Positions 35,376 through 43,982 of a DNA stretch of 64,000 nt are shown here, piece after piece. Position numbers and translations under genes: made by a program. Source of the stretch: Aeromonas allosaccharophila (GTDB lineage Bacteria; Pseudomonadota; Gammaproteobacteria; Enterobacterales; Aeromonadaceae). The notes below the pieces were generated by a model that saw nothing but the letters and a program-made list of their open reading frames with translations, ran no database searches and was not told where the DNA came from. The stretch's first letter is position 1. Every line of letters starts with the position of its first letter. The stretch spans positions 1 to 64,000 of the forward strand of contig NZ_CDBR01000049.1 of the NCBI RefSeq assembly GCF_000819685.1, given 5' to 3'.

Positions 35376-36575
35376 TTACTTGGCCGCAGACTGGCTGACC
35401 ACCTTGGTGGTGATGGCCTTCATCTCATCGGCCGAGACCGGTTTGACCACCGCGCCGGGGCGAGCTTTCATCAGGCCTTCGACAATGTAACGGTCACCGG
35501 CATTGAGGCCACTGTCGATCAGCACACCATCGGTGACCACAGGTCCCAGCTTGACCGGACGCGGGATCACCTTGTTGTCGGCATCCACCACCATCACCAT
35601 GCGGTCGGCCTGAGACTGGACGATGGCGCGCGGCGGCACCACGATGGCGTTTTTGCGCAGGCCCAGATCGATGGTCATGCGGACAAACTGACCGGGCAGC
35701 AGCACGCCGTCCTTGTTGTCGAAGATGGCGCGGGCACGGATGGTACCGGTCTGCGGATCGACCCGGTTGTCGGAGAAGTTGAGCTTGCCCGCTTCCGGAT
35801 AGACGGAGCCATCGGCGAGGCGAATATGGGTGCGCCAGGTGGTGGCGTCCTTGGCTTCAATGATCCCTTTCTTTACCGAGTTCTCGAAATTGAGGCGATC
35901 CTGCTCCGAGTAGGAGAAGTTGACATAGAGGGGATCAAACTGGGTGATGGTGGTGAGCAGACCATTTTCGCCGCTGGTGGAGATGAGACTCCCTTCGGAT
36001 TGGGAGCTCTTGCTCGCCATGCCGTTGATGGGCGCGGTCACCCGGGTGTAGCTGAGGTTGAGCTCCGCCTCTTTTACCATGGCCTGGGCCGCCTGATGGC
36101 TGGCGATGGCGGCTTCGTAGTTGGCGATGGTGTCGTCATAGTCCTTGCGGCTCACCACCTGACGCTTGAACAGGGGAATGATGCGATCCCGATCGGCGCG
36201 AGCCTTGTTGAGTCTGGCTTGCTCCTGAGCCAGGGTCCCCTTGGCCTGCTCCAGTGCCACCTTGTAGGGTTCGGGGTCAATCAGAAACAGCTCCTGACCG
36301 GCGGTGACCGGCTGGCCTTCCACATAAGTGCGCTTGAGCAGGATGCCATTGACCCGGGAGCGCACATCGATCTCGCGAAAACCGGCGGTCTCCCCCACCA
36401 TCTCGCTGGTGAGTGGTACATCGGTCGGGGTGGCTTCGGCGACCACCACGGGGACTGCGGGCATGGTCTGGGCCGTCTGGGTTGTTTCGCCGCCGCAGGC
36501 GGTGAGGCCGCCAATCAGCGCTAGGGTCAGCACGCTACGTTTGTACATCTCTTTTCCGGCAAGGGGCACCTTCAT
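35376..36575 (-). CDS. RND efflux periplasmic adaptor lipoprotein (AcrA/MexA-type)
   Basis: A 399-residue periplasmic adaptor with a lipobox LTACGG (acylated Cys). The lipoyl/hairpin domains (EIDVRSRVNGILLKRTYVEGQPVTAGQ, IDPEPYKVALEQAKG..., YTRVTAPINGMAS) are followed by the beta-barrel (DNRVDPQTGTIRARAIF, LLPGQFVRM). It links the RND pump to an outer-membrane channel. Two in-frame starts are possible: ATG at 36575 with AGGAG seven bases upstream, and MYKRSVLTLAL at 36548 with AAGAG just before; the latter would give the shortest lipoprotein signal. No TetR regulator is adjacent. Confidence 0.93.
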   Translation of the reverse strand: MKVPLAGKEMYKRSVLTLALIGGLTACGGETTQTAQTMPAVPVVVAEATPTDVPLTSEMVGETAGFREIDVRSRVNGILLKRTYVEGQPVTAGQELFLIDPEPYKVALEQAKGTLAQEQARLNKARADRDRIIPLFKRQVVSRKDYDDTIANYEAAIASHQAAQAMVKEAELNLSYTRVTAPINGMASKSSQSEGSLISTSGENGLLTTITQFDPLYVNFSYSEQDRLNFENSVKKGIIEAKDATTWRTHIRLADGSVYPEAGKLNFSDNRVDPQTGTIRARAIFDNKDGVLLPGQFVRMTIDLGLRKNAIVVPPRAIVQSQADRMVMVVDADNKVIPRPVKLGPVVTDGVLIDSGLNAGDRYIVEGLMKARPGAVVKPVSADEMKAITTKVVSQSAAK

Positions 36576-36721
36576 CATCACACTCCTGTTCAATCGATCC
36601 CGGTTGCTGCGTTCAGCAAAACTCTCCATACACATCATTAACTTCATGATTAAAAAAACAACTTTTTTATGGAAGGAATGAGAGATGATAGGTCTGTAAT
36701 CTGAACCCAGCCTTCTCAAGG

Positions 36722-36739
36722 TGGCAATTAAGGTTGCCA
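36722..36739. promoter_or_regulatory. Candidate operator upstream of RND efflux genes
   Basis: TGGCAA/TTGCCA arms with a 6-nt spacer lie about 147 bases before the adaptor start. No match to the AcrR operator was recognised. Confidence 0.35.
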
Positions 36740-36827
36740 GTGAGTGACATGAGCGGGTCATATTGCCGATGGAGCGGGGGAGCCGGAGTGGATGGTTAGG
36801 CCCGGGTGAGGGGTGCTTGTGGTAAAA

Positions 36828-36851
36828 AAGGTGCCCTGAGGCACCTTGTCT
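36828..36851 (-). terminator. xthA intrinsic terminator
   Basis: Stem AAGGTGCC / GGCACCTT with a CTGA loop. On the minus strand it runs into a U-rich tail (UUUUUUACC), about 50 bases after the xthA stop. Confidence 0.85.
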
Positions 36852-36897
36852 GGATAGGCTGTTTACGCCCTTTTATCGCAAGCAACCGCGAGCCGCA

Positions 36898-37704
36898 TCA
36901 GGCGAAGCAGGCCCAGATGGGGGCGTGGTCGGAGGGTTTCTCGATGCCGCGCAGCTCATAGTCGATGCCGGTCTCGGTCACTGAGTCCTTGAGGGCGTCG
37001 GAGGCCATGATGAGGTCGATACGCAGGCCGCGGTTATCGTCAAAGCCTCTGGAGCGGTAGTCAAACCAGGAGAAACGCTCGCACTCGGTGGGGTTGGCGG
37101 CGCGGAAGGTGTCGGTGAGGCCGAACCCTTTCAGCCGCTCCATCCATTCGCGTTCGATGGGCAGGAAGGAGCACTTGCCATCCCGCAGCCAGCGCTTGCG
37201 GTTCGCCTCGCCGATACCGATGTCGAGATCGGTGGGGGAGATATTCATATCCCCGATCAGCACCAGCTGGTCATCCGGGGTGTGGTTGGTTTCGAGGTAG
37301 TGCTGCAGATCCTCGTAGAACTTCTGTTTGGCCGGGAACTTGGTCTCGTGATCCTGACTTTCACCCTGCGGGAAGTAGCCGTTCATCACCTTGATGAGGG
37401 AGCCGTCTTCGCGCTCGAAGGTGGCCATGATCATGCGGCGCTGGGCCTCTTCGTCGTCGGTGGGGAAGCCTTTCTCCACCTTGACCGGCTTCTGCTTGCT
37501 CATGATGGCGACCCCGTAGTGGGCCTTCTGGCCGTGAAACTCCACGTGATAGCCCATGGCCTCCACATCGGCCAGCGGGAAGGCTTCATCGTGCACCTTG
37601 ATCTCCTGCAGGCCGATCACATCGGGCTGGTGCTTGTCGATGATGGCTTGCAGTTGGTGCAGACGGGCGCGCAGGCCGTTGATATTGAAAGAGATGATCT
37701 TCAT
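36898..37704 (-). CDS. xthA: Exonuclease III (AP endonuclease)
   Basis: XthA cleaves abasic sites and removes 3' blocks in base-excision repair. The 268-residue protein is collinear with E. coli exonuclease [32 protein letters not shown] (metal Glu), [43 protein letters not shown] and the catalytic SDHAPIWA at the end. The ATG at 37704 (MKIISF) fits the family start; a frame extension to 37767 is not needed. A dyad TGTATATGTATACA at 37864-37877 lies upstream. Confidence 0.96.
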   Translation of the reverse strand: MKIISFNINGLRARLHQLQAIIDKHQPDVIGLQEIKVHDEAFPLADVEAMGYHVEFHGQKAHYGVAIMSKQKPVKVEKGFPTDDEEAQRRMIMATFEREDGSLIKVMNGYFPQGESQDHETKFPAKQKFYEDLQHYLETNHTPDDQLVLIGDMNISPTDLDIGIGEANRKRWLRDGKCSFLPIEREWMERLKGFGLTDTFRAANPTECERFSWFDYRSRGFDDNRGLRIDLIMASDALKDSVTETGIDYELRGIEKPSDHAPIWACFA

Positions 37705-37863
37705 GTCCGGGATGCTCATGTCATTTTTATAAGTCGCTATTGGACTAGGAATCGGCGGTGGATGCAAGTTTGGGGGCTGTGACTGGTGCAGCTGCTTGGT
37801 AATCTGTTCACGATCCGTCGCGAGAGGTTGTCAGCAAGGTGAAGCGCAGCGCAGGAACCGGAT

Positions 37864-37877
37864 TGTATATGTATACA
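37864..37877. promoter_or_regulatory. A+T dyad upstream of xthA, possible promoter
   Basis: TGTATA-TG-TATACA is a perfect inverted repeat 160 bases upstream of the xthA start. On the minus strand TATACA repeats could serve as a -10 box. Function is unproven. Confidence 0.35.
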
Positions 37878-37940
37878 TGAGGATTCCGAGCAGCACATGA
37901 GCCTTGATCACAGCCTCGCAGTAGGAGCGTGGACAGGTTT

Positions 37941-38903
37941 TTAGCGGGTCATCTTCTTGACGAAAACCACCACAAACAGCGCCAGCGTGAAGCTGCCGGT
38001 GAAGGCCTCGAAGGCGGCGAAGATCCTGGAGAGGCCGACCGGGGTAAAGTCGCCGTAGCCCAGGGTGGTGAAGGTCACCACGCTGTAGTAGAGGCACTCG
38101 AGCAGGAAGATGGCGTTCTCTTCGAGGGACGCCTCTGGCCGGTAGATAAGGTGCTCACCCTGGAAGCTCAGGCCGCAGAAGAAGTAGAAGATGCTGCAGA
38201 TAAAGATGAGCAGCAGGGAGAAGAACACCACCCGCATTGGCGCCTCGCCATAGCCGCAGAAGAGGTCGACTATCCAGGAGGTGAAGCGCTGGCTCGACCA
38301 GAGCGGCAACTGCAGGCGGCGCATGGTGAGCTCCTGCTGGATATAGCTGCCGGACATGGTGAAGATCCCCTGCGCCTCGGAGGCTTTGCGCAGATCCCGG
38401 TAGGTCTCTTCCGCCTCCTTGAACCAGATACGCGCCTGCTTGGGATCCCGTTCGCGCCGTCCCTTGCGATCCTGCATCACCCGTTTGCCGGTCTGCATGT
38501 TGTCGAGCCGGGTGTTGTGCCAGCGGATGCCGAGCAGGTTGACGTCATCGAGGGTGGCACACTGGAGGTTGGCATCGCTGAGATCGGCCTTCATCAGGCT
38601 GCCACCCTTCATGCGCAGGCCATAGAGATGGCCGCCCCGCAGATTGGCGCGATAGAGGTTGCACTGCTCCAGCAGGAAGCCCTGATCGGACTCCTTGTCG
38701 ACCAGATTGAGGCCCGCCAGATTGGCGCGGGACAGCTGCAGGCCGTGGCAGAGGCCGCCATCACGGACATACTGTTCGAGCGCCTGTGCGGTGTGAGCTT
38801 CCTGATGGTTGGCGTGGGGATCGTGCCAGTGGCAGAGCTCGTGCTCGCCAGCCTCTTCACTGCAGTGGCGACCATCGGCCACCAGATAACGACATATCGC
38901 CAT
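37941..38903 (-). CDS. Pentapeptide-repeat protein fused to a two-helix potassium channel
   Basis: A 320-residue protein of unusual architecture. Residues 1-30 hold a Cys/His cluster (C4, C14, C24-H25, H27; CHWHD) that could bind zinc. Residues about 55-135 are pentapeptide repeats (A-N/D-L-x-x, e.g. RANLAGLNL, KADLSDANL). A charged helical linker (about 140-175) follows. The C-terminus is an ion channel: TM1 (223-243), pore helix and K+ selectivity filter TTLGYGDF (279-286), TM2 (293-315). Four subunits would form a K+-selective pore. ATG at 38903 with GAGAGG upstream. It lies 62 bases after a REC-TPR gene on the same strand and may be co-transcribed with it. Confidence 0.9.
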   Translation of the reverse strand: MAICRYLVADGRHCSEEAGEHELCHWHDPHANHQEAHTAQALEQYVRDGGLCHGLQLSRANLAGLNLVDKESDQGFLLEQCNLYRANLRGGHLYGLRMKGGSLMKADLSDANLQCATLDDVNLLGIRWHNTRLDNMQTGKRVMQDRKGRRERDPKQARIWFKEAEETYRDLRKASEAQGIFTMSGSYIQQELTMRRLQLPLWSSQRFTSWIVDLFCGYGEAPMRVVFFSLLLIFICSIFYFFCGLSFQGEHLIYRPEASLEENAIFLLECLYYSVVTFTTLGYGDFTPVGLSRIFAAFEAFTGSFTLALFVVVFVKKMTR

Positions 38904-38965
38904 CCTCTCTTTCCCCCTTGTTGCCCGTCTGGTTTCAGCATAGGCGCAGCCACGGGAGAGAGGGA

Positions 38966-40612
38966 TCAGCTCAACTGGTTGAACTCCTGACGCAGCTTGC
39001 GAAAACGCTCCTGCTGGGCCGGATTGAGGGGGATGCCGTCGAGCACGTCCAGGGTCTCCTTGCACTCGGTGCCAAATTCCGGGCTCTTGCGGTTTTTCTG
39101 CATCAGCTGCAGCAGCACCTGGATCTTGTTGAGGGCGGCACCGGTATTGGCAGGGGCGCGGCGCAGGGCCTCACGGAAATGGCCGAGCGCTTGTTCCAGC
39201 TCGCCGCTCTGATAGGCCTTGATCCCCAGATCGTTGAGCTGCTGATAGCGTTGACGTCGCTCCAGCACCGTCTTGTCATCCCGGGTCGCCTGGATGCAGG
39301 TGGTGAGCAGCCGATCCTCGTCTTCGGCCAGCAGCGCCTGCAGGCTCTCGGCATATTCGAATTCACCGAGCTGGTAGAGGGCGAGGATGGTTTCGCCGAG
39401 CAGGGTGGGGGGCATGGTGGCCGGTTCATCGAGCCAGTTCTGGTTGGCGCGATAGAGCATCTTCTTGCCCTTGAGCAGCTCCCCCAGCGCAATTTGCACC
39501 CGGGCCTGACAGATCTGCTCGAACACCGGGTAGTTGAACTCCGACATCATCAGCGAATCGCGGATGCGGGACAGGGCTGAATTGACCTGCTTTTGCAGGT
39601 TGGCGATGTGGTAGCTGTCATTGCTGTTGAGGGCGTAGAGGGTCAGGGTCTGGATATAGGCCCCCAGATAGTGGGGGGTGCGATGGATCGAGTTGCGCGA
39701 TAGATCGATGAGGGCAAGCAGCACATCCTTGGCCTGGGCGTAGTCGTGGCGCTGCAGGCACACCTCCGCCAGTCGGCGGGAGAGTTGCACTGACTGGGGG
39801 GAGATATCCACCGCCCGTCTGAGCTCCTGCTGCGCCTGCTCGTCATGGCCGAGGGCCAGCAGGGACTCTGCCAGCCAGAGGTGAGCCTCCACCATCAGCG
39901 GGGTGTTCTTGAGGGTTGCCTGCAGATGGCTGACCGCCTCTTCGTGGAGTCCCAGAGTGTTGCACGCCTTGCCCAGCGTCAGGCGGGCCCAGCTGTTCTC
40001 TTGTCCGGCCAGCAGTTGGCGCATCAGGGCGCGTGCCTCCTGTGCCTGACCCAGCTTGAGGTGGGTATCGGCCTGCAGGCAGCGGCAGTAGTTGGCAAAA
40101 CGGGGCACCGCATCGGCCCGCTCGGCACAGGCGGTAATGAGGGCCGCCAGATTGTCATCGGCCAGCGCGCTAAAGACGCTGGCCAGCGCGTTGCGCCGGG
40201 CGAGGGCGCGTTTGAGGCGAAACGAGAACTGCTCCTGGGAGAAGGGCTTCATCAGGTATTCGTCGGGTTCGGCTTCCAGCGCGCTCAGCACCATGGCGCG
40301 GGAGCTGTCGCCACTCACCATGATCACCACGCTCTGGGGCGGGATCAGGTCTTTGTCGCGCAGGCTTTCGAGCAGCTGGCGACCGTTTTCGCCGACCCCC
40401 AGATCGTAATCGATGAGATAGATGTCGAAACTGCCCTTCTGGCAGCGGCGCCGCGCATCCTCGGCGGTATTGGAGTAGGTGATGTTGCTGATCCCCAGAT
40501 TGATCAGCATCGCCTTCATCATCACCTGAAACGAGCGCTGCTCATTGACCATCAGAATGCGTTGGGGCTTGGCTGGGCTCTTTTTTTCTGGCTCTTGTTC
40601 AGGTGTCTGCAT
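38966..40612 (-). CDS. Response regulator with C-terminal TPR repeats (VieB-like architecture)
   Basis: A 548-residue cytoplasmic protein. The N-terminus (about 18-140) is a receiver domain: ILMVNEQRSFQVMM, DIYLIDYDLGVGENG (phospho-acceptor Asp), VIMVSGDSS and a K in YLMKPFSQEQF. The first acidic pair is replaced by NE (MVNEQ instead of a VDD-type motif), so phosphorylation may be altered. The rest is helical, with several tetratricopeptide-like repeats (LTLGKACNTLGLHEEAVSHLQATL, LNDLGIKAYQSGELEQALGHFREAL), suitable for protein binding and not DNA binding. The overall layout recalls VieB. No sensor kinase is adjacent. The ATG at 40612 is the likely start but has no clear ribosome-binding site. 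Confidence 0.87.
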   Translation of the reverse strand: MQTPEQEPEKKSPAKPQRILMVNEQRSFQVMMKAMLINLGISNITYSNTAEDARRRCQKGSFDIYLIDYDLGVGENGRQLLESLRDKDLIPPQSVVIMVSGDSSRAMVLSALEAEPDEYLMKPFSQEQFSFRLKRALARRNALASVFSALADDNLAALITACAERADAVPRFANYCRCLQADTHLKLGQAQEARALMRQLLAGQENSWARLTLGKACNTLGLHEEAVSHLQATLKNTPLMVEAHLWLAESLLALGHDEQAQQELRRAVDISPQSVQLSRRLAEVCLQRHDYAQAKDVLLALIDLSRNSIHRTPHYLGAYIQTLTLYALNSNDSYHIANLQKQVNSALSRIRDSLMMSEFNYPVFEQICQARVQIALGELLKGKKMLYRANQNWLDEPATMPPTLLGETILALYQLGEFEYAESLQALLAEDEDRLLTTCIQATRDDKTVLERRQRYQQLNDLGIKAYQSGELEQALGHFREALRRAPANTGAALNKIQVLLQLMQKNRKSPEFGTECKETLDVLDGIPLNPAQQERFRKLRQEFNQLS

Positions 40613-40908
40613 CTGTCTGGGTCGAGGCGCTGCGGGCTGATGAGGGAAAGTGTGCCACCAAAGCGCGTGAAGTGGCAATCAATGTGCTTTTGTCGCCTCG
40701 CTTTCTGTTCGCGGGTCACGTTTTTTCCGGATTTATCGGGGCCATGTGGTTGATCCATATCAAATAAAGTTCAGATGGGGTGGCAGCCTGCGGCGCGCTT
40801 TTTAGACTGATAGAGGGGGCCGGAGAGACGCTCCGGTCAGCTGTAGACCCTATCAGGCAGGCATCAGGGCCTGCATCTGTCCATGGAACAATCAGGGAGG
40901 GAGCAAAA

Positions 40909-41333
40909 ATGAGTCTGTTACCGAGCCGTACCAGTCTGTTCGATGACCTGTTTCGCGATATGGCGTCCGGCTTCTATATTCGTCCCCTGCACGGGGTCCG
41001 CTACCGAGCCAGATCAGGCTGGATTTGAAAGAGAGTGATGACAACTATCTGTTGCAGGCCGAGCTGCCGGGAGTCGCCAAGGAGGATATTCATGTGGATA
41101 TCCATGGCAAGCAGGTGACCCTGAAGGCGGAGATCCGCCAGTTTGACAGCGAGAACAAGGATGAGCGAACCCTGCGCAGTGAACGCTACTTCGGCAGTGT
41201 CTCGCGTACCCTGGAGCTGCCGGTCGAGGTAGCGCTGGACAAGGTCAGCGCCAGGTTCGAGAACGGCATCCTCACCTTGCAACTGCCCAAGCAGGTGGAA
41301 ACCCCGGCACCTCATCGGGTGACCATCGAATAA
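40909..41333 (+). pseudogene. Small heat-shock protein Hsp20, disrupted by a one-base frameshift
   Basis: The ATG at 40909 (GGGAGGGAG upstream) starts MSLLPSRTSLFDDLFRDMASGFYIRPLHG, then runs into a stop at 41026-41028. In a different frame the sequence from about 40998 continues PLPSQIRLDLKESDDNY and on through the alpha-crystallin core (QAELPGVAKEDIHVDIHGKQ, ...FENGILTLQLPK) to the end at 41333. Restoring one base at the GGGG run at 40993-40996 would give a normal 141-residue Hsp20 chaperone. As it stands, only a 39-residue N-terminal fragment would be translated from the main start. It could be a true inactivating deletion or a homopolymer sequencing error; I cannot tell from sequence. No sigma-32 promoter was recognised. 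Confidence 0.85.
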
Positions 41334-41356
41334 CCCGTCATCAATGAACCCTAATG

Positions 41357-41382
41357 ATAAGGCCCCGCTGTTGGGGCCTTAT
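41357..41382. terminator. Terminator between hsp20 and apbE
   Basis: Perfect 10-bp stem ATAAGGCCCC / GGGGCCTTAT with a GCTGTT loop, between convergent genes. Flanking U-tracts are short. Confidence 0.65.
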
Positions 41383-41384
41383 GT

Positions 41385-42443
41385 TCAGGAGCGTTTCTCT
41401 GCCCGCTTCTCTGCGAGATAAGGGGCAAATTGCGGCGTGTACTCTGCCTTGAATCCCTGTTCGGTTTTGACGATGAGATAGACCGCCAGCTTATGCTGCT
41501 TGGCAAAAGCCATCGCCTGTTCGGGGCCCATTACCATCAGGGCCGTATCGAGGGCATCGGCCTCCAGCGCGGTCGGGGTGATCACGCTGGCAGAGACCAG
41601 CTTGTGGGTGACCGGCTGGCCGGTGGCGGGATCGATGATATGGGAGTAACGCTGGCCATCGAGCTCGTAGTAGTTGCGATAGCTGCCCGCGGTGCTGAGC
41701 GCCATGCCGTTGGGGATGACGATATCGGAAAACGCCCCCGGCTGATCGGAGGGCTCGACGATGGCCACTCTCCACGGCGAGCCCTTGCTGTTGTTGCCTT
41801 TGCTGCGCACCGCACCGGCCACTTCGATCAGGTAGTTGTGTACCCCCTTGCCCTCGAGCAGGGCGGCAATCTCGTCGGAGGCGGCCCCTTCGCCGAGGGT
41901 GGAGAGGTCGAGATAGAGATCCGGTATCGTTTTTTCGAGCAGGAAGTGATCCCCCTGCGGGGTCAGGAGCAGCTTGTCGATGCCCACCTTGTGGCGGGCG
42001 GCGGCGATGGCTGCCTCATCGGGTCGCTTGACTGGCCGTTTGTCCGGGCCAAAGCCCCACAGATTGACCAGAGGCCCCACGGTCACATCCAGCTTGCCGT
42101 CGGTCAGCCGACCGGCATCAAGGCCCTGCTGGACGATGATGGCCATGGCGGGCGGAATGGCAAACGGGGTGTTGGCTGGCCCCTGATTGAAACGGGAGAT
42201 GAGCGAGCCCGGATCGTAGGTGGAGATCTCCTTGTTCATTCGGGCCAGCAAGCTTTCTACGTCGCTTTTGAGGGCGGGCTCCCCACCGGGGTAGTTATCG
42301 CTCAGGGTCACCACATAGTAGGTGCCCATGGTTTTGCCCTGAATGCGGGTCTGGGCAGGCGGGGTGGGCTGGCAGCCGGCCAGCGCCAGCAGCAGGGTCA
42401 GCAGCAGGCCGCGCAGGGCCGCCACGGGGGTCATCGCAATCAT
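41385..42443 (-). CDS. apbE: FAD:protein FMN transferase ApbE (lipoprotein)
   Basis: ApbE transfers FMN from FAD covalently to a Thr/Ser of target flavoproteins (for example Na+-NQR or Rnf subunits) in the periplasm. The 352-residue protein has a lipobox LLLALAGC and the family motifs KTMGTYYVV, MNKEISTYDPGS, DGKLDVTVGPLVNLWGFGP, DLSTLGEGAASD, VEVAG-type GAVRSKGN, SHIIDPATGQPV and EADALDTALMVMG. All catalytic-type positions appear intact. The ATG at 42443 has no strong ribosome-binding site. It is divergent from the azurin gene, with 333 bases between. Confidence 0.94.
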   Translation of the reverse strand: MIAMTPVAALRGLLLTLLLALAGCQPTPPAQTRIQGKTMGTYYVVTLSDNYPGGEPALKSDVESLLARMNKEISTYDPGSLISRFNQGPANTPFAIPPAMAIIVQQGLDAGRLTDGKLDVTVGPLVNLWGFGPDKRPVKRPDEAAIAAARHKVGIDKLLLTPQGDHFLLEKTIPDLYLDLSTLGEGAASDEIAALLEGKGVHNYLIEVAGAVRSKGNNSKGSPWRVAIVEPSDQPGAFSDIVIPNGMALSTAGSYRNYYELDGQRYSHIIDPATGQPVTHKLVSASVITPTALEADALDTALMVMGPEQAMAFAKQHKLAVYLIVKTEQGFKAEYTPQFAPYLAEKRAEKRS

Positions 42444-42776
42444 CCGGCGCTCTCATCTGGAGAAGGTTCATATCGGGGCGCTAGCTTAGCCAAGGGGCGC
42501 CCGCTGGGCGAGCCCTGATAGGCGCAATTGGAGGGAAAAGGGCAGAAAAAATTAAACAGTTTTGAACCTGTGGCTGGAGCGGGTCGTATCGTCCATCCGT
42601 GAGGGGAGATATTGGCGAGTGCAGCACCATCTGGTGACCTGGCCCGCAGCTTTGGCCAAAAGCCATAGCCGATTGAAGACAATTGAGTAAAATGAAGGTT
42701 GATTTAGACGGCATCTTTGCGAAGCGTTAACCGCATCCGCCAAGTCGTTGCCATCCATTGCCAATCAAAGGAGAAG
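42444..42776. other. Divergent intergenic region apbE / azurin
   Basis: 333 bases, A+T-richer than the genes, with no ORF of note. TTGAAGACAATTGA at about 42674-42687 is a weak FNR-like half match; no full FNR site (TTGAT-N4-ATCAA) was found. It should contain promoters for both genes. Confidence 0.45.
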
Positions 42777-43220
42777 ATGATGAAAAAGGCGATTACCCTG
42801 CTGTTGCTGAGTACCCTGGCTGCCCCCGTGCTGGCGGATGAGTGTGCACTGGTCATCGAAGGCAATGATGCCATGCAGTACAACCTCAAAGAGATGAGCG
42901 TGCCGGCCACCTGCAAAGAGGTGACGGTCACCCTGAACCACACCGGCAAGCTGCCTGCTACCGCCATGGGCCACAACTGGGTGCTGGCCAGCACCGCCGA
43001 CTATCAGACCGTGGCGACTGCCGGGATGAGCGCCGGTGCCGAGAATGACTATCTGCCCAAGGATGATCCCCGTGTACTGGCACACACCAAGCTGATCGGC
43101 GGTGGCGAGAGCAGCAGCGTTACCTTCAAGACCGACGGTCTGGCGGGCAAGGATCTCACCTTCTTCTGCTCCTTCCCCGGCCACTTCGCCATGATGAAGG
43201 GCGCCTTCAAGGTCAACTAA
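42777..43220 (+). CDS. azu: Azurin (blue copper electron-transfer protein)
   Basis: Azurin carries electrons in the periplasm, for example to cytochrome peroxidase or nitrite reductase. The 147-residue precursor has a signal peptide (AITLLLLSTLAAPVLAD). The mature protein matches Pseudomonas azurin closely: ECALVIEGNDAMQYNLKEM, ATAMGHNWVLASTADYQTV (His46-equivalent), PKDDPRVLAHTKLIGGGE, and FFCSFPGHFAMMKG with the Cys, His and Met copper ligands. The initial ATGs at 42777/42780 follow AAAGGAGAAG. A terminator follows at 43257. Confidence 0.97.
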   Translation: MMKKAITLLLLSTLAAPVLADECALVIEGNDAMQYNLKEMSVPATCKEVTVTLNHTGKLPATAMGHNWVLASTADYQTVATAGMSAGAENDYLPKDDPRVLAHTKLIGGGESSSVTFKTDGLAGKDLTFFCSFPGHFAMMKGAFKVN

Positions 43221-43256
43221 GGCGATAACCGGCATCGAGCCGGTTGCCTCAATAGC

Positions 43257-43282
43257 AAAAGCCGGGATTACCCGGCTTTTTC
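43257..43282. terminator. Bidirectional terminator azurin/Ves gene
   Basis: Perfect 10-bp stem AAAAGCCGGG / CCCGGCTTTT with loop ATTA, then UUUUUCAUC on the plus strand and UUUUGCU on the minus strand. A second hairpin (AACCGGC/GCCGGTT, 43227-43245) precedes it. Confidence 0.88.
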
Positions 43283-43339
43283 ATCTCTGCTGTTTGTGTG
43301 GCCTGGCATGACATGGCTGCATGCCCGCCGACTTTCGCG

Positions 43340-43903
43340 CTATTTAGCCTGCAGGGTAAAGAAGGCGATGGCGGTCTTCTTCTGGCATTCGAAGTGAATG
43401 CTCTTTTCGCCGGTCACCACCAGCGTCTCGTTGATGGCCACTTCTTTGTCCTGCACGGTCAGCTGGCCGCTCAGCAGGTGACAGAGGTAGGTCTTCTCTG
43501 GCTCGAGGGTAAGGGTCAGCGGGAAGGGGAGGTTCAGTACCCGCACGTTGGCGCTGATGCGATCCGGATGGTAGATAAGCCCCAGATCGGTCACCTCTTT
43601 TTTCAGCAGCTCGCAGTGGGTCTCCTCATCGCCGCTAAAGTGCGCCGCCTCGAAGGTGGCGTAGGGGTGGCCGTTGAGCACAAAGCCAGCCCCGCTCACC
43701 GGCAGCAAAATGCGCTGATAGCCGGGAAAGGGGGAGAAGGGGCCCGCGCTCTTGATGGGGGCCGAGCTCAGTCGATAGTCAAAGTCGAGTTTGGCAAGGC
43801 TCGTCCCCTTGGGGGAGATGAGGATCTGGCTGGTGGTGCCCTGCTGGTTTTTCCAGGGCATCTTCTGGTGGTCAGACTCTTTAATCAGGGTGATCACGGG
43901 CAC
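43340..43903 (-). CDS. HutD/Ves-family cupin-like protein
   Basis: A 187-residue protein of the HutD/Ves family (double-stranded beta-helix). Typical start: KMPWKNQQGTTSQILISP (family W-[KR]-N-G-G-GTT), then FDYRLSSAPIKSAGPFSPFPGYQRILLPVSG and FVLNGHPYATFEAAHFSGDEET. HutD proteins accompany histidine-utilisation genes, but no hut genes are nearby here. Function is unknown. The start is GTG at 43903 with AGGA three to four bases upstream, or the GTG two codons later with better spacing. The termination hairpin at 43257 serves it too. Confidence 0.82.
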   Translation of the reverse strand: MPVITLIKESDHQKMPWKNQQGTTSQILISPKGTSLAKLDFDYRLSSAPIKSAGPFSPFPGYQRILLPVSGAGFVLNGHPYATFEAAHFSGDEETHCELLKKEVTDLGLIYHPDRISANVRVLNLPFPLTLTLEPEKTYLCHLLSGQLTVQDKEVAINETLVVTGEKSIHFECQKKTAIAFFTLQAK

Positions 43904-43982
43904 TTCCTCACGATGAAAAAACGCAGGGAGCCGAGGACATCAGCCCCGGCTCCCTGATAGAGATTGGCGATGGTAAAGGCGA

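Larger units (their letters stand above)
36576..36897. other. Intergenic region upstream of the RND operon and downstream of xthA
   Basis: 322 bases, A+T-rich, with no gene. It holds the RND operon promoter (minus strand), a dyad TGGCAA-TTAAGG-TTGCCA at 36722-36739 that could be an operator, an A6/T6 hairpin near 36652-36667, and the xthA terminator at 36828-36847. Confidence 0.5.

Noticed and set aside
32373-36524. 1383-codon open frame antisense to both RND genes
   Set aside because: Extremely rich in His, Asp, Gly and Gln, as expected for reverse-frame translation of GC-rich coding sequence; crosses two well-recognised genes.
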